DNA of 64,000 bases from assembly GCA_963978545.1 (NCBI GenBank), contig OZ021723.1, positions 9,932,593-9,996,592 on the forward strand. Direction: 5' to 3'. A program made the position numbers and the translations under genes. Every line of letters begins with the position of its first letter. Position 1 is the first letter of the stretch. Positions 35,115-45,483 of this stretch are shown here, piece by piece. Source of the stretch: Linyphia triangularis (Eukaryota > Arthropoda > Arachnida > Araneae > Linyphiidae). The notes under the pieces are model-generated. The model was not told where the DNA came from. It searched no databases and was given only the letters and a program-made list of their open reading frames with translations.

Positions 35115-35355
35115 TACTAAACTTCAACTTAACTAGACATCACTTAGACGGTAGATCGTGACAGTGCTCATAGGTATTTAATCCATTTTGGCGGCTTGAA
35201 AGCATAATGTTCGCCAAACCACAACCCTGTAGAGAACAAAAGGCTCTAAGGTTTGGCGAGAATTATGTCTTCACTCCGCCAAAATGGATTAAATACCTAT
35301 GAGCACTGTGACGATCTATCGTCTAACTGATGTCTAGTTAAGTTGAAGTTTAGTA
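35115..35355. mobile_element. Palindromic MITE C copy 4
   Basis: 241 bp flanked by TA, standard arms with the central CACAACCCTGTAGAGAACAA asymmetry. An unmodified family member. Confidence 0.92.
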
Positions 35356-35650
35356 TAGAAGGGCAATTATCTGGCTGACGCACGGGACATTTTGGCTCTT
35401 TTTTTTGTACACGTAAAGGAGATGAGAATTCTAAAATTAAGATTAATCTAATATTTATGCTTTTATTTCATATCATAATACTTGGTGACAAAGTTATACA
35501 GAAAAATAATCATTTTAACTAGGTCAAATATGTATTTATATGTATCGTCTGACGTGTCCCGTGCGTCAGACAATATAAATGTCCATTTGACCTAGTTAAA
35601 ATAATTTTTTTTTCCATATAACTTTGTCGCCAAGTAGAGCTAAATAAAAC

Positions 35651-35900
35651 GGTAAATTCCTAGTTCACGTTTATGGGTTGGCGCACTTTTGAAAAGTTGG
35701 CGACAAAGCCAGAATGTCGCCAATTCGGAATTCCAATATGAAAAATTGAGAAACGAACCAGCTCCATGATTTGTGGTATAGAAAGGTTGAAGCCAAAGCG
35801 CGTCAATAAAAAAATGGGGTTGCCAAATTTAGAACTGTATCGCCTACAAAACCGCGCCAAATCGGTTTGGCGATATTTTAACGTCAACTAGGAATTGACC
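35651..35900 (-). mobile_element. hAT-like MITE D copy 2
   Basis: 250 bp, duplication AATAAAAC/AATAAAAT. Opposite orientation to copy 3, only 123 bp away. Confidence 0.85.
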
Positions 35901-36023
35901 AATAAAATAAAAGCATAATTGCTAGATTCATAATAATTTTTAGAATTCTAATTTGTTTACGAATAGAAAAAAAGAGTTAAAATGTCTGGTGCTTACAGCA
36001 GAGAATTGCTCAGAAAACCAATG

Positions 36024-36274
36024 GGTCTATTCCTAGTTGACGTTAAAATATCGCCAAGCCGATCTGGCGCGGTTTTGTAGGCGATACAGTTCTAAATCTG
36101 GCAACCCCATTTTTTTTATTGACGCGCTTTGGCTTCAACCTTCCTATACCACAAATCATGGAGCTGGTTCGTTTCTCAAATTTTCATATTGGAATTCCGA
36201 ATTGGCGACATTCTGGCTTTATCGCCAACTTTTCAAAAGTGCGCCAACCCATAAATGTGAACTAGGAATTTACC
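36024..36274 (+). mobile_element. hAT-like MITE D copy 3
   Basis: 251 bp, termini GGTCTATTCCTAG/CTAGGAATTTACC, duplication AACCAATG/AATTAATG (6 of 8). Confidence 0.83.
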
Positions 36275-36867
36275 AATTAATGTTTCATCTACTGGAACTG
36301 AAAGCCAGAGGCGATCACGTGACAAAATGACTTCTGCTGGGACTAAAATTAATGTTCGCTAGCGTCTAATGGCAGTCGATTTCAACTGGTACGTTGACTG
36401 TGTAAATCAACGTTTAGTAAGGACACTTCGATTGTCTTTGCTTATGTACGACTAAAATGTAAAGGAAAGGCAATTAAATACAAATGAATGCGTATTTACT
36501 TTATGAGAAGTTCGTTATAATAAACACTTTTTAAAAAATGAACCAAAACATAGAACAACTTCAACCAAGATAAATCACTCTTTCCGAGTAAATTTCGCCA
36601 TAAATTGTCATCGACCAAATCGTTTTGATTAAACAATACGTCATTTTTATTGTTTTGAAATAATATTTTCATTTCTTTGAAGACTTGAATAATTATCACT
36701 GTTCTGTTATCCACTGCGAAAGGACAACTGACTTTTTTAAATAGAAACCGAGCAAGGCTTAAAGAGTGTAAGAATATTTTCCCGATAGATAAAGTTTGAT
36801 AAAAAAAATCACTATTCGCAGGTTTTTTTTTTTTGTTTTTTTTTCAAAGCTTTAAAAAAAAAATTTG

Positions 36868-37117
36868 GGTAAATTCCTAGTTCACGTTTATGGGTTGGCG
36901 CACTTTTGAAAAGTTGGCGACAAAGCCAGAATGTCACCAATTCGGAATTCCAATATGAAAAGTTGAGAAACGAACCAGCTCCATGATTTGTGGTATAGAA
37001 AGGTTGAAGCCAAAGCACGTCAATAAAAAAATGGGGTTGCCAAATTTAGAACTGTATCGCCTACAAAACAGCGCCAAATCGGCTTTGCGATATTTTAACG
37101 TCAACTAGGAATAGACC
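36868..37117 (-). mobile_element. hAT-like MITE D copy 4
   Basis: 250 bp with the exact 8-bp duplication AAAATTTG (36860-36867, 37118-37125). With copy 1 it fixes the family's 8-bp target. Confidence 0.9.
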
Positions 37118-37125
37118 AAAATTTG

Positions 37126-37805
37126 AAAAACTAGACTTCTATATCTGTTCTTAAACGACTTGAATGTGTTTATGTGTTGGTTTTCTATCACCAAATGTAT
37201 ATTAATATCAATTTTTAGAACACATAAGCATTATTACACCTTTTATTTTCCACAAATGCCAATTCATAGAAATTTTCACTTTAGTTCATTGGAACCGTAA
37301 TATCATAGAGGCAATTATAAAATGTAATATTTTCGGGCATGTAGACTTCTGAAGCGAGGTATCAATATTTTAAGTTGGTTTCACCAACCACCGACCAGAT
37401 GGCAACATTCTTGAAGAAAATATAGGCCTTATTTGTTTTTGATCCTTGTCCATTATTATTGAAAACAATTCAACACATTTATTCAATACATAGAACACGA
37501 TAAGAAGTTCCGACCAGAAATACGCAAGAATATTTAACTTTTGTAAAAAAAAAAAAATCTCAAATTACGTAACATATGTTTCTCACTGACATTTCGTATT
37601 CTGATTAAAGGAAAGCATTTTTATTCCAATTTTCTTTCGAAATTAAAAACCATTCAATAAAAAAAAAACAATTTCGCTCCGAAAACATGCCACGCCAGAA
37701 AATGTCACGGGGAAAAACTGAAACGACCGTCAAACTGAAACCAATACTTCTTTCTACCTGACGATCGTCACAACTTAGGCCTAAAAAAAAAAAAAAAAAA
37801 GAACA
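37126..37805. other. PHM intron 1, 5' end; no repeats recognised
   Basis: AT-rich unique-looking sequence with an A run at 37782-37800 just beyond the exon 1 donor. Confidence 0.55.
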
Positions 37806-37810
37806 CTTAC

Positions 37811-37939
37811 CATTAGTGGTTGAACATCTGGCATCAAAAGAGGGTAAAATTTCTCATCCTGCTCCACTGCATTCGCTTTGAAAGAGACGAAGAACAGGGT
37901 AAAGAAAGACAACAATACGATGGAATGTCTAGATTTCAT
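37811..37939 (-). CDS. PHM: PHM/PAM exon 1: signal peptide and N-terminus
   Basis: First coding exon of peptidylglycine alpha-hydroxylating monooxygenase, the copper- and ascorbate-dependent enzyme that hydroxylates glycine-extended neuropeptides in secretory granules. It holds 43 codons, starting at the ATG at 37939-37937 with A at -3. Residues 1-24 form a signal peptide: basic MKSRH, a hydrophobic stretch rich in L, F and V, then ANA before a likely cleavage site. The mature start contains FYPLLMPDVQP, which matches the family's conserved MPxVxP segment. The exon ends in phase 0 at a GTAAG donor (37810-37806). The next coding exon is 18.4 kb away, after a long repeat-rich intron. Seen: signal peptide, motif, donor, phase. 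Inferred: that this is the first coding exon. A non-coding exon upstream is possible. Confidence 0.86.
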
Positions 37940-38417
37940 TTTCGAAAAATGGTGAAAACAAAAGAGTGTTTTGACTAGCGATGCCGTCTCTCGGAAGGAA
38001 GCATCGTATTGCGGAACGAACATCGATCTGAGAGAAGCAGTTGCCCAGGCAACCACCCTACCTTGGCAGGGGGATGTGATGTCACTGCAGATTGGGAGCG
38101 TCATATCCGCTTTGAGAGTGTGACGTCGAAAGGTGTATGAGGTCGAAAAGCCAGTTTGGAAAAGTGCACCGGGAATTTCGCGGGAGTTTCAAGATTTTTA
38201 AAATGAAAATTCGGAATATTCGAGATTTTGAAACACAAAATCTTTTTCCAAAAATTTCTGAAAAGATTAAGCAAGATAAGAGAATGTGCAATTAAAAATT
38301 ATTTCTTAAAATTGTTGTCATGATTACTTAAAAGGTTTATTCGGATTTTTTGGTATTGCGAGAGCAATACTCATTTGTTCGCCGCTCGTGTTTTCCTAGA
38401 AGCGACCTTTTATACTT
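37940..38417. other. Upstream of PHM exon 1: likely 5' UTR/promoter
   Basis: More GC-rich for ~170 bp upstream of the ATG, with GTGACGTCGAAAGG near 38121 (half CRE) and GATGTGATGTCACTGC near 38074. No TATA box. The farther part is AT-rich. Confidence 0.4.
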
Positions 38418-38601
38418 GTTGGTTGGTTGCTTTCAGATTATCTGGCGCCGTCAGCAACACGAGGGCTATAATGCGCCGAAACATCCGTCATTAGACAAGC
38501 CAACATACATTTACAAACACCCATGCCTAACACGGGACTCGGAACCCGCAACCTCGCGGTCTAGAAGCTAGCACGCTAACCACTATACCGTTTGGTCGGC
38601 C
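38418..38601 (-). repeat. tRNA-derived SINE with target duplication
   Basis: Minus-strand copy of the 3911 SINE: GGTATAGTGGTTAGCGTGCT, B box GGTTCCGAGTCCCG, GTGTTAGGCATGGGTGTTTG. Flanking TTATACTTG on both sides is the duplication. Confidence 0.85.
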
Positions 38602-39062
38602 CCTTATACTTGTAATCCCTTGATCAAGATGAAGCATTATAAACATTTTATTACTTGATCGTATTCGCAATACAATCTTTACGATCGGAAATTTGACATT
38701 ATAATAAGTGCACAGAAATTTTTTAAATTAATAAAGTAGAAGAAATATTTGTTTGTAAATTTATAATATATTAAATTATGAACTGTTTATAGAATTGTTA
38801 AGAATGTGCACAAGATTCATCTGCCTCTTAGGCAGATATTATCAAATATATTAAAATTAATCGAGTTAAATTTGCTTGACACGTCTGCCGAATTGATTCC
38901 TCTTCTTTAATTCCATTCCAGGAGGTGCACTTACATCCCCCCACCCCTGAAATTTGAAAATCTTATATAAAGTGAAAAGTGTTATAAATCACTGAACAGT
39001 AAAGGTACAAAAGAGGTTTTAAATTACTCAATGCAACATAAATTTATTATATAACTACAATG

Positions 39063-39560
39063 TGCGACCGAAAAGTAAGGTGACTGATGTCATAATAATC
39101 ACTGTATTATATATTTGCAGATAAATACATCACTGTCTTTCAAAGTAGTTCCCACCGTCTACAATACACTTCGGACAACGTTCGTACAAGTTCTTGAAAC
39201 TTCGGGGAAAAATTCTCCATTGAGACTGTCTTAAATCCCTTGGTAACAGCAGCTTGAATGTCTGAGATGCTCGAAAATCGGTTTCCCTTCAGTGCCAATT
39301 TCAGTGCCATTTTCATTACACCCTCCTTATTCCCCCTGATCTAGCGCCAGCAGATTTTTTCCTCTTTCCACAACTAAAATTGGCACTGATTTTCAAGCAT
39401 CTCAGACATTCAAGCTGCTGTTACCAAGGGACTTAAGACAGTCTCAAAGTAGGACTTTTTCAGAAGTTTTAAGAACTTGTATGAACGTTGTCAGAAGTGT
39501 ATTGTAGACGGTGAGAACTACTTTGAAAGACAGTGATGTATTTATCTGCAAATCAGACGA
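39063..39560. pseudogene. mariner fragments arranged as an inverted repeat
   Basis: The left end reads GACCGAAAAGTAAGGTGACT (mariner-type TIR). The minus-strand frame at 39124-39310 and plus-strand frame at 39339-39535 both encode a mariner transposase C-terminus. The plus strand has DLAPADFFLFPQLKLAL, with the third catalytic Asp of DD34D. An extra C at the YSP|DLAP junction breaks the frame. Confidence 0.8.
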
Positions 39561-40757
39561 AACGGTCGTTTCGCCGCCAACCTTAAAAAGGCAGAAACCG
39601 ACAGTAAGTGTCTATTCTCTGCACAACTTCCAGCGAAAGAGCCGAAATTGACTATTTTCTAGCGCGCTTACGAAACTTCATATAATTATACAAAAAATAC
39701 CATAGATTCGTCTCGGTGATATCTTTCAAAGAAAAAAAAATTGAGTTACCTAGGATAAAAGACAACGAAGGGAAAAAATATTGAAATTTCCAAAACGAAA
39801 TAAATAAACGAGTTCTAGCCCGATTTTGATGTAAAAATTTAGACGAACGTCCAGCCATAACTAAGCTATAAATCTTCAAACGGATTGAATTATAGGATGG
39901 GGAATATGTTTCAACTTAAAATCCTACTCTGGTTTGAACTTCATTAAATAATTCTTTCTATTTTTAATTAATTTAAAACCACTTTTTTTCATTTCATAAT
40001 TTGGCGACAGATAAAGGCGATCAGATTGTAATTGAGGTTCAGATATATATGCCAAAAGTTGCCAAACAGATTTGCTATCATTTCGAAGTTAGTTTTTCCG
40101 ACATGTTAGGCTTAAGTGAGAATGAACGTAATGTTAATGTAGAGCAGAACGAATTGGACTATAACTAAATGGCTTATAACATCTTTAAAATTGAAATAAT
40201 TTAATTTTTGAAGAGACAGAATTAAAGAGAAATATTTATTCTTCAAGTTGCATGTGTTATTTGAACTCTATGACAATTTAGAGAGAGTTAACTTTCAAAA
40301 ACATTTTAATTTCGGGAAATATCCATTGAAAAATGAAAACAATCACATTTTGTTGCAAGATACTATGGGCTGAATACAAAGTATAAATGTGGAGGTTATG
40401 CGAGCTGACGGCACAGTCAATTCATTACAGAGGATTAAATAAACCACGCATTGCGATTGGCTAATGGAATTTGCAAAAATGTCATTCGTTTTTAAAAATG
40501 TGTTGATTTTGTTTAATTTTCGTTGTAAAATGAAATCGTAGAATCAAATATCATCAAAACTGTAATTTCACAGCGAATTTTAAAATTGTTGTTAAGAAAA
40601 TATTTTAAATTTTTTCAAATATCAATGGGTTATTATGTGAACCAAAATAATGCTTGGTATAATAAAAATAATTTATACCGCAATATTTAGGCTGTAAAAA
40701 ACTTGTAATATTTATTTGTAACAATTTATTAGAATAAATTTTCAATGGGATGTATGT
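39561..40757. other. Intergenic AT-rich sequence
   Basis: No ORF, repeat family or signal I can support. Confidence 0.5.
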
Positions 40758-40897
40758 TAAAGGTGCCGGATTTGATTCCTGGGTTAGGTGTGGATGCGTT
40801 CTTTGTGATTCGGAATCCAAGTTAAGCTGTGGGTCCCGGACTGATTAGTCGTTATTTATGTGCTAAAATAGGTCGTTGAGCGTACAAACTAACCAAT
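40758..40897 (+). repeat. 5'-truncated SINE
   Basis: A B-box-like GATTTGATTCCTGG, GTTAGGTGTGGATGCGTTC, AAGTTAAGCTGTGGGTCCC and the tail TAGGTCGTTGAGCGTACAAA as in the 16311 copy. Confidence 0.65.
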
Positions 40898-41039
40898 CGA
40901 GCTGAAACTTGGCAGACAGGCTCTTTATTGTCGATGGCAAAATATTTCTTTAAGTTTTGGGAGTTGAATTGCCGTACACAAGTTTCTATTACTCGTTCGT
41001 GATCGATTTTGATGGTTACTGCCGTCCGCATTCAAACAA

Positions 41040-41450
41040 TTTGTCAATTTTCAAGTAGATTTTGGCATGTAAGATATCATTGAACTCAACTTGAAAAATT
41101 ATGAATATTCATGGTACCAGGTGTACCATAGGTGGTACTACTTCTGGTTTATCAATTTTGAAGATAAATATGGCATGTTGGGTGTCGTTGGGCTTGTCTT
41201 GAAAAATTATGAATGTTTAAGGTACCAAGTATAGCATAGGTAGTACCACTTTCGGTTTATCAATTTCCAAGATAAATATGGCATGTTGGACTTTTGTTTT
41301 GATGAATTATGAATGTTTAAAGTACCAGGTATGCTATTGGTACCACTTAAGGTTTATCAATTTTAAAGATAATTATTGCATGTAAGGTATCGTCGAACAC
41401 AGTTTGAAGAATTATGAATATCCCTGGTACCAGGTGTACCATAGGTGATA
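41040..41450. repeat. Degenerate ~100-bp tandem repeat, 4 units
   Basis: Units contain ATCAATTTTGAAGATAAATA, GGCATGTTGG, AAAAATTATGAATGTTTAAG and GGTACCA(G/A)GTATACCATAGGT, at about 41040, 41153, 41257 and 41352. Confidence 0.7.
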
Positions 41451-41516
41451 AATAGAAAAACGATGAAACGGACAAATTCAAAAAAGAAAAGTCGCCAGTG
41501 TTTAAAAAAAAAGTAA

Positions 41517-42316
41517 TGATATCCCCCCAAAAAACACTTTTGAAAAGTAGAAGAACCACCAACCTCAAAAATACAAAAAACTTTCTTGCAATAAAAAAAT
41601 CATAAACATGATGAAAATTTTCAGCCACAAACACAGTGATATAAAAAATGGCCAACCTCTGATTACAACTCTCGGTTGTGACTCGCTTAAGAATGTATGC
41701 TTACTTAGTTTATTTTAAAAATTTAAGTTCCTCTCCCATACAAATTTACGCTGCTTGAGGTTGGCGCCCGTCTTAATTACTAACCTTTAAAACCCCCCAC
41801 ACAATAAAAACTTTCCAAAATGTATGTATCAACCAAACAAAAGCTTACCACAAGCACTTCAGTTTCCTACTTAAAAACTTCTTAATAACGATTCAAATGC
41901 AAGCGTTTGAGCACAGTTTCTCTATACTATTTTGAAAATTACATGAACATGAAGATTTACATCACTTTGTATTTCCTACACATCCAAAAGAAATCGTAAA
42001 CTCGAATATTTGTGCAAACAGCCATAAATTAGTTTAACGCAAGCATTGTTAATATTCCTATGACGGGCGCCAACCTCAAGCAGCGTAAATTTTTATGGGA
42101 GCGGAACTTAAATTTTTTAAATAAACTAAGTAAGCATACATTCTTAAGCGAGTCACAACCGAGAGTTGTAATCAGAGGTTGGCCATTTTTTATATCACTG
42201 TGTTTGTGGCTGAAAATTTTCATCATGTTTATGATTTTTTTATTGCAAGAAAGTTTTTTGTATTTTTGAGGTTGGTGGTTCTTCTACTTTTCAAAAGTGT
42301 TTTTTGGGGGATATAA
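41517..42316. repeat. 800-bp palindrome (260-bp arms, 285-bp loop)
   Basis: The left arm 41517-41778 is the near-exact reverse complement of 42060-42316: ATATCCCCCCAAAAAACAC against GTTTTTTGGGGGATAT, and so on through TTGGCGCCCGTC/GACGGGCGCCAA. The loop is unrelated. The outer junction continues into a mariner-type end (42323-42362). Confidence 0.92.
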
Positions 42317-42322
42317 AATACA

Positions 42323-42365
42323 GTGATTATTATGACATCAGTCACCTTACTTTTCGGTCTCACCT
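42323..42365 (-). repeat. mariner terminal repeat, opposite end
   Basis: CAGTGATTATTATGACATCA, then GTCACCTTACTTTTCGGTC: the reverse complement of the mariner end at 39063, 3.3 kb away. Confidence 0.7.
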
Positions 42366-42439
42366 TGTATTTGTTTAACAGTACAATAGAAAATTAATAA
42401 GTTTGAACAAAATTTATCCACTTTGCATTCCCTTAGTGT

Positions 42440-42720
42440 GTGATCTGCCTCTGCGCAACACCTTCTACTTGAGGAAGCATGCGCACTGACTGAGTGACGT
42501 CATTAGAGTAGTCCGTCATCTTTCGCGTTGGTACATTCCAGGACAACTTATTCTGACTTCATTGAATACGCTACAGCGATGTGCGATCCGGTTTTACAAC
42601 GCCCTGATTGGCTGGGCAATAATCTTACGTATGACGTCTTGAACTGAGAGAAGACAAGGTTAACCGTGTTAGCCAATAGGGATTCGCCAAGTGAGAGACA
42701 TCATGAAATAGCTCGGTCAA
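42440..42720. promoter_or_regulatory. Promoter-like island without a recognised gene
   Basis: A mixed-composition island in AT-rich DNA. It contains GCATGCGC (NRF1 half-site) at 42477, a perfect CRE TGACGTCA at 42495-42502, a TATGACGTCT near 42630, and CCAAT boxes in both orientations at 42607 and 42673. It lies 4.5 kb upstream of PHM exon 1 and could serve as an upstream PHM promoter or a lost gene. No exon is visible. Confidence 0.3.
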
Positions 42721-42861
42721 AATCACATGATTCGTTTAAACTCTTATAGGTTAAAAAAAGTAAAGTATTAAGTAAAATTAAAATTTAAAAGAGCTTATTT
42801 TCTTTTTTAATCAACATATATTTAAGTTTAATGCAAAACTATGTGCGCAGGTTATCAATAT

Positions 42862-44357
42862 TGTTGCGTGGATGGGTTCGAAAGATTTGAAACCAAAGCG
42901 GATCAAAACTTGCAGAAATTTATTCCAATATAATTTTTCACAGACTCTCTTACAGCTCCAGAACTTCTCGTTCTAGTAGACACAATACAGCTCTTTTCAC
43001 CTCAATAGAGCACAAAACAGCAGTTAAAAACTTGACAACACAACTGCTAAATCGCCGCAAAAGACAATGCAATACAGTTCACTTTCGGAACTCTCTGAAG
43101 GCGTCCTCTCACTTTAGGCACCTCGAAAATAGGCTATTTTCGCGATTTTTTTTCGAGGATTTTTGCAAACAATTATGGGATAAAATGGATCCTATATAAT
43201 AAACACATCTTTCAAGTACAAGAAATTTTTATTTTTTTATTTTTTTGAACAATTATTATAATAAAACAGTAGCATCGAAAACCCCGTGTAGAAATGTAAT
43301 GTTCGTGGCTTGTTGATGAAATTTCGGAAACTATCCGGCCGATTGTCATGAAATTTGAATGACATATTCTTCATAGTTATGGCTATAGCGCATATCATCA
43401 GATTTTTGAAATTTTGATTTGAAGTATTTTTTTTTTTACAAAAAACTGCGAAAAAACGCGTTTTTTTTTTTCTTTTACTTTTTCGAAAAACGTGCGCCAT
43501 TTTGTTATTTTCGTGAATATCAAAAATCTGATGATATGCGCTATAGCCATAACTATGAAGAATATGTCATTCAAATTTCATGACAAATTTCCGAAATTTC
43601 ATCAACAAGCCACGAACATTACATTTCTACACGGGTTTTTCGATGCTAATATTTTATTATAATAATTGTTCAAAAAAATAAAAAAAAAATTTCTTGTACT
43701 TGAAAGATGTGTTTATTATATAGGATCCATTTTATCCCATAATTGTTTGCAAAAATCCTCGAAAAAAAATCGCGAAAATAGCCTATTTTGACGATTGTGA
43801 GAAGACGCCTGAATGCTCGCTGACAGACAACCAAGTCAGTAACTCCACTCAGTCAGTATCTCCACTAACTCAGTAATTTCAGTCAACTAACGGACTCAAC
43901 TAACTAACTCAACTCACGGCCGGCCTTACATCGGAGTCAAACCTTCTTGAAACTTCTAGAGGTAGATATTTGAAGAACTTTCCAGATCGTAGTCGAAAAG
44001 TCCTATACATGTACATGGGGACTGAAAATGTCGCCAAATGGTCACCAAGTTTGGCAACATTTGGCGATTTATCGCCAAATTTGACGACAAAAATTAGTTG
44101 CCAAAACCGTCTCCAACTTGGCTCTGTCTCGCCAATTTGGCGAGATTGTCACTACCATAATGTTAAATGCCTTGCTCCTTCTAAAACTCGCTTCCCAGCG
44201 ATATATCTGTAAAACTCGTTATCAAGCATTAAGACATATTGCAGGGAAGCCAAGTTAAGACGAACTATTGCACTGCCTTATTCGAAATGTACAGAAATTT
44301 TTCTTTTTACATAATTAATGCTACGAAATATTTACAAATATACAGAAATTCGTAACA
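42862..44357 (-). mobile_element. Solo LTR, family I, carrying a foldback element
   Basis: Minus-strand LTR (TGTTGCGTGGATGGG ... AATTCGTAACA on the plus strand), duplication ATAT at both ends. It is ~780 bp without the 43100-43809 insertion. Confidence 0.9.
43100..43809. mobile_element. Foldback element with TGAA target duplication
   Basis: GGCGTCCTCTCAC ... GTGAGAAGACGCC, 710 bp, duplication TGAA (43096-43099, 43810-43813). The empty site CTCTGAATGCTCGCTGAC is inferred from other LTR copies. Inverted arms of ~250 bp share AAATAGGCTATTTTCGCGA and GATGATATGCGCTATAGCC. Confidence 0.88.
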
Positions 44358-44792
44358 ATATTACTATATAAGTTGTGATTTGCTCGGAACTATATTTTTA
44401 CGCGGAAGGATCTATCCTACAGCGTATTCATTGTGGTCAGGATAAATTGTCTTGTACTATAGCATAGGAGTCGTATGTTCAACTGTTATTTTGAATTTTA
44501 TTCCGAAATAAAACAGCAAATATAAATAATAAAAAAATATTTTACTTATAAATTATAGTTGTTATTATTGAATAAAGCATTTCAATGCAAAATAGTTTAC
44601 TAGATTAAAAGTAACTGCAAAATCTTTTCTTGAAACAGCAGCTATCCATCCTTCTTCTAAGTTCAAGATCTTGGGGAAATTTAAAAACCGAAACTCTCTT
44701 GGCCCATTTTTATAATTTCATTAATTTGCAGTTTACCACAAAGCATCGAAATGGCCATTTTAATATAATTCATAGCATCCCTAATAGCACAC

Positions 44793-45483
44793 ATGTTTGG
44801 AAAAGAAAATGAAGCAGACTTAACGTGTTTGAAGCAGAAAATGAAGCAGACTTAACGTGTTTGAAGCAGAAAATGAAGCGGACTTAACGTGTTTGAAGCA
44901 GAAAATGAAGCGGACTTAACGTGTTTGAAGCAGAAAATGAAGCAGACTTAACGTGTTTGAAGCAGAAAATGAAGCGGACTTAACGTGTTTGAAGCAGAAA
45001 ATTAAGCGGACTTAACGTGTTTGAAGCAGAAAATGAAGCGGACTTAACGTGTTTGAAGCAGAAAATGAAGCGGACTTAACGTGTTTGAAGCAGAAAATGA
45101 AGCAGACTTAACGTGTTTGAAGCAGAAAATGAAGCGGACTTAACGTGTTTGAAGCAGAAAATGAAGCGGACTTAACGTGTTTGAAGCAGAAAATGAAGCA
45201 GACTTAACGTGTTTGAAGCAGAAAATGAAGCAGACTTAACGTGTTTGAAGCAGAAAATGAAGCGGACTTAACGTGTTTGAAGCAGAAAATGAAGCGGACT
45301 TAACGTGTTTGAAGCAGAAAATGAAGCAGACTTAACGTGTTTGAAGCAGAAAATGAAGCAGACTTAACGTGTTTGAAGCAGAAAATGAAGCGGGCTTAAC
45401 GTGTTTGAAGCAGAAAATGAAGCAGACTTAACGTGTTTGAAGCAGAAAATGAAGCAGACTTAACGTGTGTGAAGCAGAAAATG
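44793..45483. repeat. Minisatellite, 21 units of 32 bp
   Basis: Unit GAAGC(A/G)GACTTAACGTG plus TTTGAAGCAGAAAAT. One variable base per unit, read from 44811 onward, gives AAGGAGGGGAGGAAGGAAGAA. The length is not a multiple of three and TAA occurs in each unit, so it is not coding. Confidence 0.98.

Noticed and set aside
44793..45483. Repeat-containing protein gene or CRISPR array at the 32-bp repeat
   Set aside because: The unit length is not a multiple of three and each unit has TAA, so no frame stays open. There are no spacers.
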